A stretch of DNA of 6,977 nt from DAOUAE01 sp034433795. Lineage in GTDB: Bacteria; Chloroflexota; UBA6077; FW602-bin22; DAOUAE01. Below the pieces are notes generated by a model that saw only the letters and a program-made list of their open reading frames with translations, did not search any database and was not told the origin of the DNA. Where the stretch lies: positions 1 to 6,977 of the forward strand of contig DAOUAE010000094.1 in assembly GCA_034433795.1 (NCBI GenBank), given 5' to 3'. Made by a program: the position numbers and the translations under genes. Every line of letters starts with the position of its first letter. Positions within the stretch are counted from its first letter, which is position 1. This document shows positions 6,351 through 6,977 of the stretch, in pieces.

Positions 6351-6470
6351 TCCCCATCGCGTGGCCGGCGGTGGCCGGCCAGCCAGCGCCGTGCGCCGAA
6401 AACGGCGAGAGGCCCACGCGGGATGCCGGTCGGACCGCGGGCTGTGGCGAGAGGCGCCAGGGGCTGCGCT

Positions 6471-6506
6471 GGGAGCCGGACAGGAGTTCTCCACCCGTCC
6501 GGCCCT
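6471..6506. repeat. Strong inverted repeat in the lipoprotein leader
   Basis: GCCGGAC (6475-6481) pairs perfectly with GTCCGGC (6497-6503). The stem extends by GG (6472-6473) with CC (6504-6505) past a bulged A. The loop contains a second small hairpin, GGAG/CTCC (6483-6486 and 6489-6492). If transcribed with the lipoprotein it would be part of a structured 5' leader. Confidence 0.5.
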
Positions 6507-6551
6507 CAACGGCGGGCCTCCCTACCCGTCCTCGCGCACGGCGCTGGCGAC

Positions 6552-6557
6552 AGTATA
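6552..6557 (-). promoter_or_regulatory. Weak candidate -10 box for the lipoprotein gene
   Basis: On the minus strand the hexamer is TATACT, five of six matches to TATAAT, in one of the few AT-rich spots of this region. No acceptable -35 lies 16-18 bases upstream (TACGCT at 17). If used, the leader would be about 210 nt long. Confidence 0.22.
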
Positions 6558-6746
6558 TGGGAGAACACGGGCCCAGCGTATTCTTCCCCTGTTGTATCCC
6601 CACCGGCGGTGCGCAGGGTGCGTATCGGAGCGTCACGACCGCCACACCTTGACCTGGCCAGTAGGTTGGGCTTCCGGAATGCGCCGGCATCTCTCCGCCA
6701 GCCCTGAGGCGCGTGATGTGGGTTGACTTGACAAGAGGAGGCCCCC

Positions 6747-6977
6747 ATAGGCAGAGAAGGAGTGCAGTATCACTCCCTGTCGTGGAGGCCCGTCCCACTG
6801 AGGCCACTGGCCGACCTGTTTGTCCACGTCTTTGTCCTGGTCGACGATGCCCTGCACACGGGCCGCGTGCCGTGAATCTGTCCACCGGACAGGACAACCA
6901 GTCCACCGGACTGGTTGTCCCCCCGCCGACCGGGGCCGCCCCCGGTCTGCGCGGATGCCGAGATTCTGACCATCGCC
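6747..6977 (+). pseudogene. N-terminus of a DDE-type transposase, interrupted by in-frame TGA
   Basis: The frame at 6747-6977 reads LADLFVHVFVLVDDAL (codons 6807-6854), then a TGA at 6873-6875, then continues in the same frame to RRPGPPPVCADAEILTIA at the window edge. The two pieces together resemble the start of IS transposases of the DDE type, which have an F-x-L-V-D-D helix followed by a P-x-x-S/A-D-A/S-E-hL-T-hA helix. The exact IS family cannot be fixed from so little. The frame opens after a TGA at 6729-6731. There is no ATG: GAGGAGG (6735-6741) points to an ATA codon at 6747, while the in-frame GTG at 6762 has AAGGA directly abutting it. The frame may thus have lost its start as well as gained a stop. 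About 15 codons containing the stop and two palindromes (6873-6917) look extra: removing them would rejoin GRVP to SPRRPGPPP in frame. The rest of the gene lies beyond the window. Confidence 0.6.
6878..6920. repeat. Two tandem palindromes with a shared GTCCACCGGAC core
   Basis: CTGTCC-ACC-GGACAG (6878-6892) is a 6-bp inverted repeat. It abuts GGACAACCAGTCC-ACC-GGACTGGTTGTCC (6892-6920), a perfect 13-bp inverted repeat. Both have the same 3-base loop ACC and the same 11-base core, GTCCACCGGAC, at 6880-6890 and 6901-6911. The cores are exactly 21 bases apart, about two helical turns. They lie inside the transposase frame just after its premature TGA. No T-run follows, so it is not an ordinary terminator. 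Confidence 0.85.

Larger units (their letters stand above)
6337..6746. other. Gene-free structured region between lipoprotein and transposase
   Basis: About 410 bases without a recognisable gene; open frames on both strands translate into Arg/Pro/Gly-rich sequence with no family pattern. It should hold the promoter and long leader of the minus-strand lipoprotein and the outer end of the insertion element on the right. Visible structure includes GGCCGG (6363-6368) with CCGGCC (6375-6380), CGCCG (6394-6398) with CGGCG (6403-6407) around AAAA, and a 10-base direct repeat GGCGAGAGGC at 6404-6413 and 6446-6455. Confidence 0.5.

Noticed and set aside
6337..6906. N-terminal extension of the lipoprotein by 190 codons
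   Set aside because: The extension has no recognisable domain and would bury a lipoprotein signal with a perfect lipobox and an excellent Shine-Dalgarno at 6336.
6878..6920. CRISPR-like or terminator reading of the palindromes
   Set aside because: Only two unequal units without spacers, so not an array; no T-run on either strand, so not a standard intrinsic terminator.

Overview
The window looks like chromosomal DNA from a high-GC bacterium, with coding regions above roughly 65-70% GC by eye. A thermophilic or soil member of Chloroflexota is my best guess. The reasons are the codon bias, the fervidolysin/thermitase-like subtilase remnant and the DUF1800-DUF1501 pair. This is an inference from protein style, not a proven placement.

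Left part (1-3545, + strand). About 180 bases of gene-free DNA of noticeably lower GC (about 53%) precede a strong ribosome binding site. The first reading frame (232-864) is a decayed subtilisin-family protease. It keeps the propeptide and the His motif but has lost the Asp and Ser parts of the active site. Next come two full-length genes, DUF1800 (886-2280) and DUF1501 (2298-3545), 17 nt apart. Both have twin-arginine-type leaders, so they form a two-gene operon for an exported protein pair of unknown biochemical role.

Middle (3546-5298). A structured 185-nt leader with a convincing intrinsic terminator precedes mgtE (3731-5086), a magnesium channel/transporter. The leader may be a conditional terminator for mgtE, because the terminator's 5' arm can also pair with sequence about 85 nt upstream. 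It does not match a complete known M-box. mgtE is followed by a 212-nt convergent spacer with three strong inverted repeats and a 15-bp near-exact direct repeat.

Right part (5299-6977). On the minus strand lies a lipoprotein with a TolB/PD40-type beta-propeller (5299-6336). It has a near-perfect Shine-Dalgarno and a long, structured, gene-free upstream region. The window ends inside the N-terminus of a DDE-type transposase on the + strand (about 6747-6977). That frame is interrupted by an in-frame TGA sitting at the edge of two tandem palindromes that share the same 11-base core.

I see no complete novel defence or biosynthetic system. The items most worth a second look are the mgtE leader, the palindrome pair inside the transposase frame, the propeptide-only subtilase remnant and the altered Mg2+-sensing residues in MgtE.
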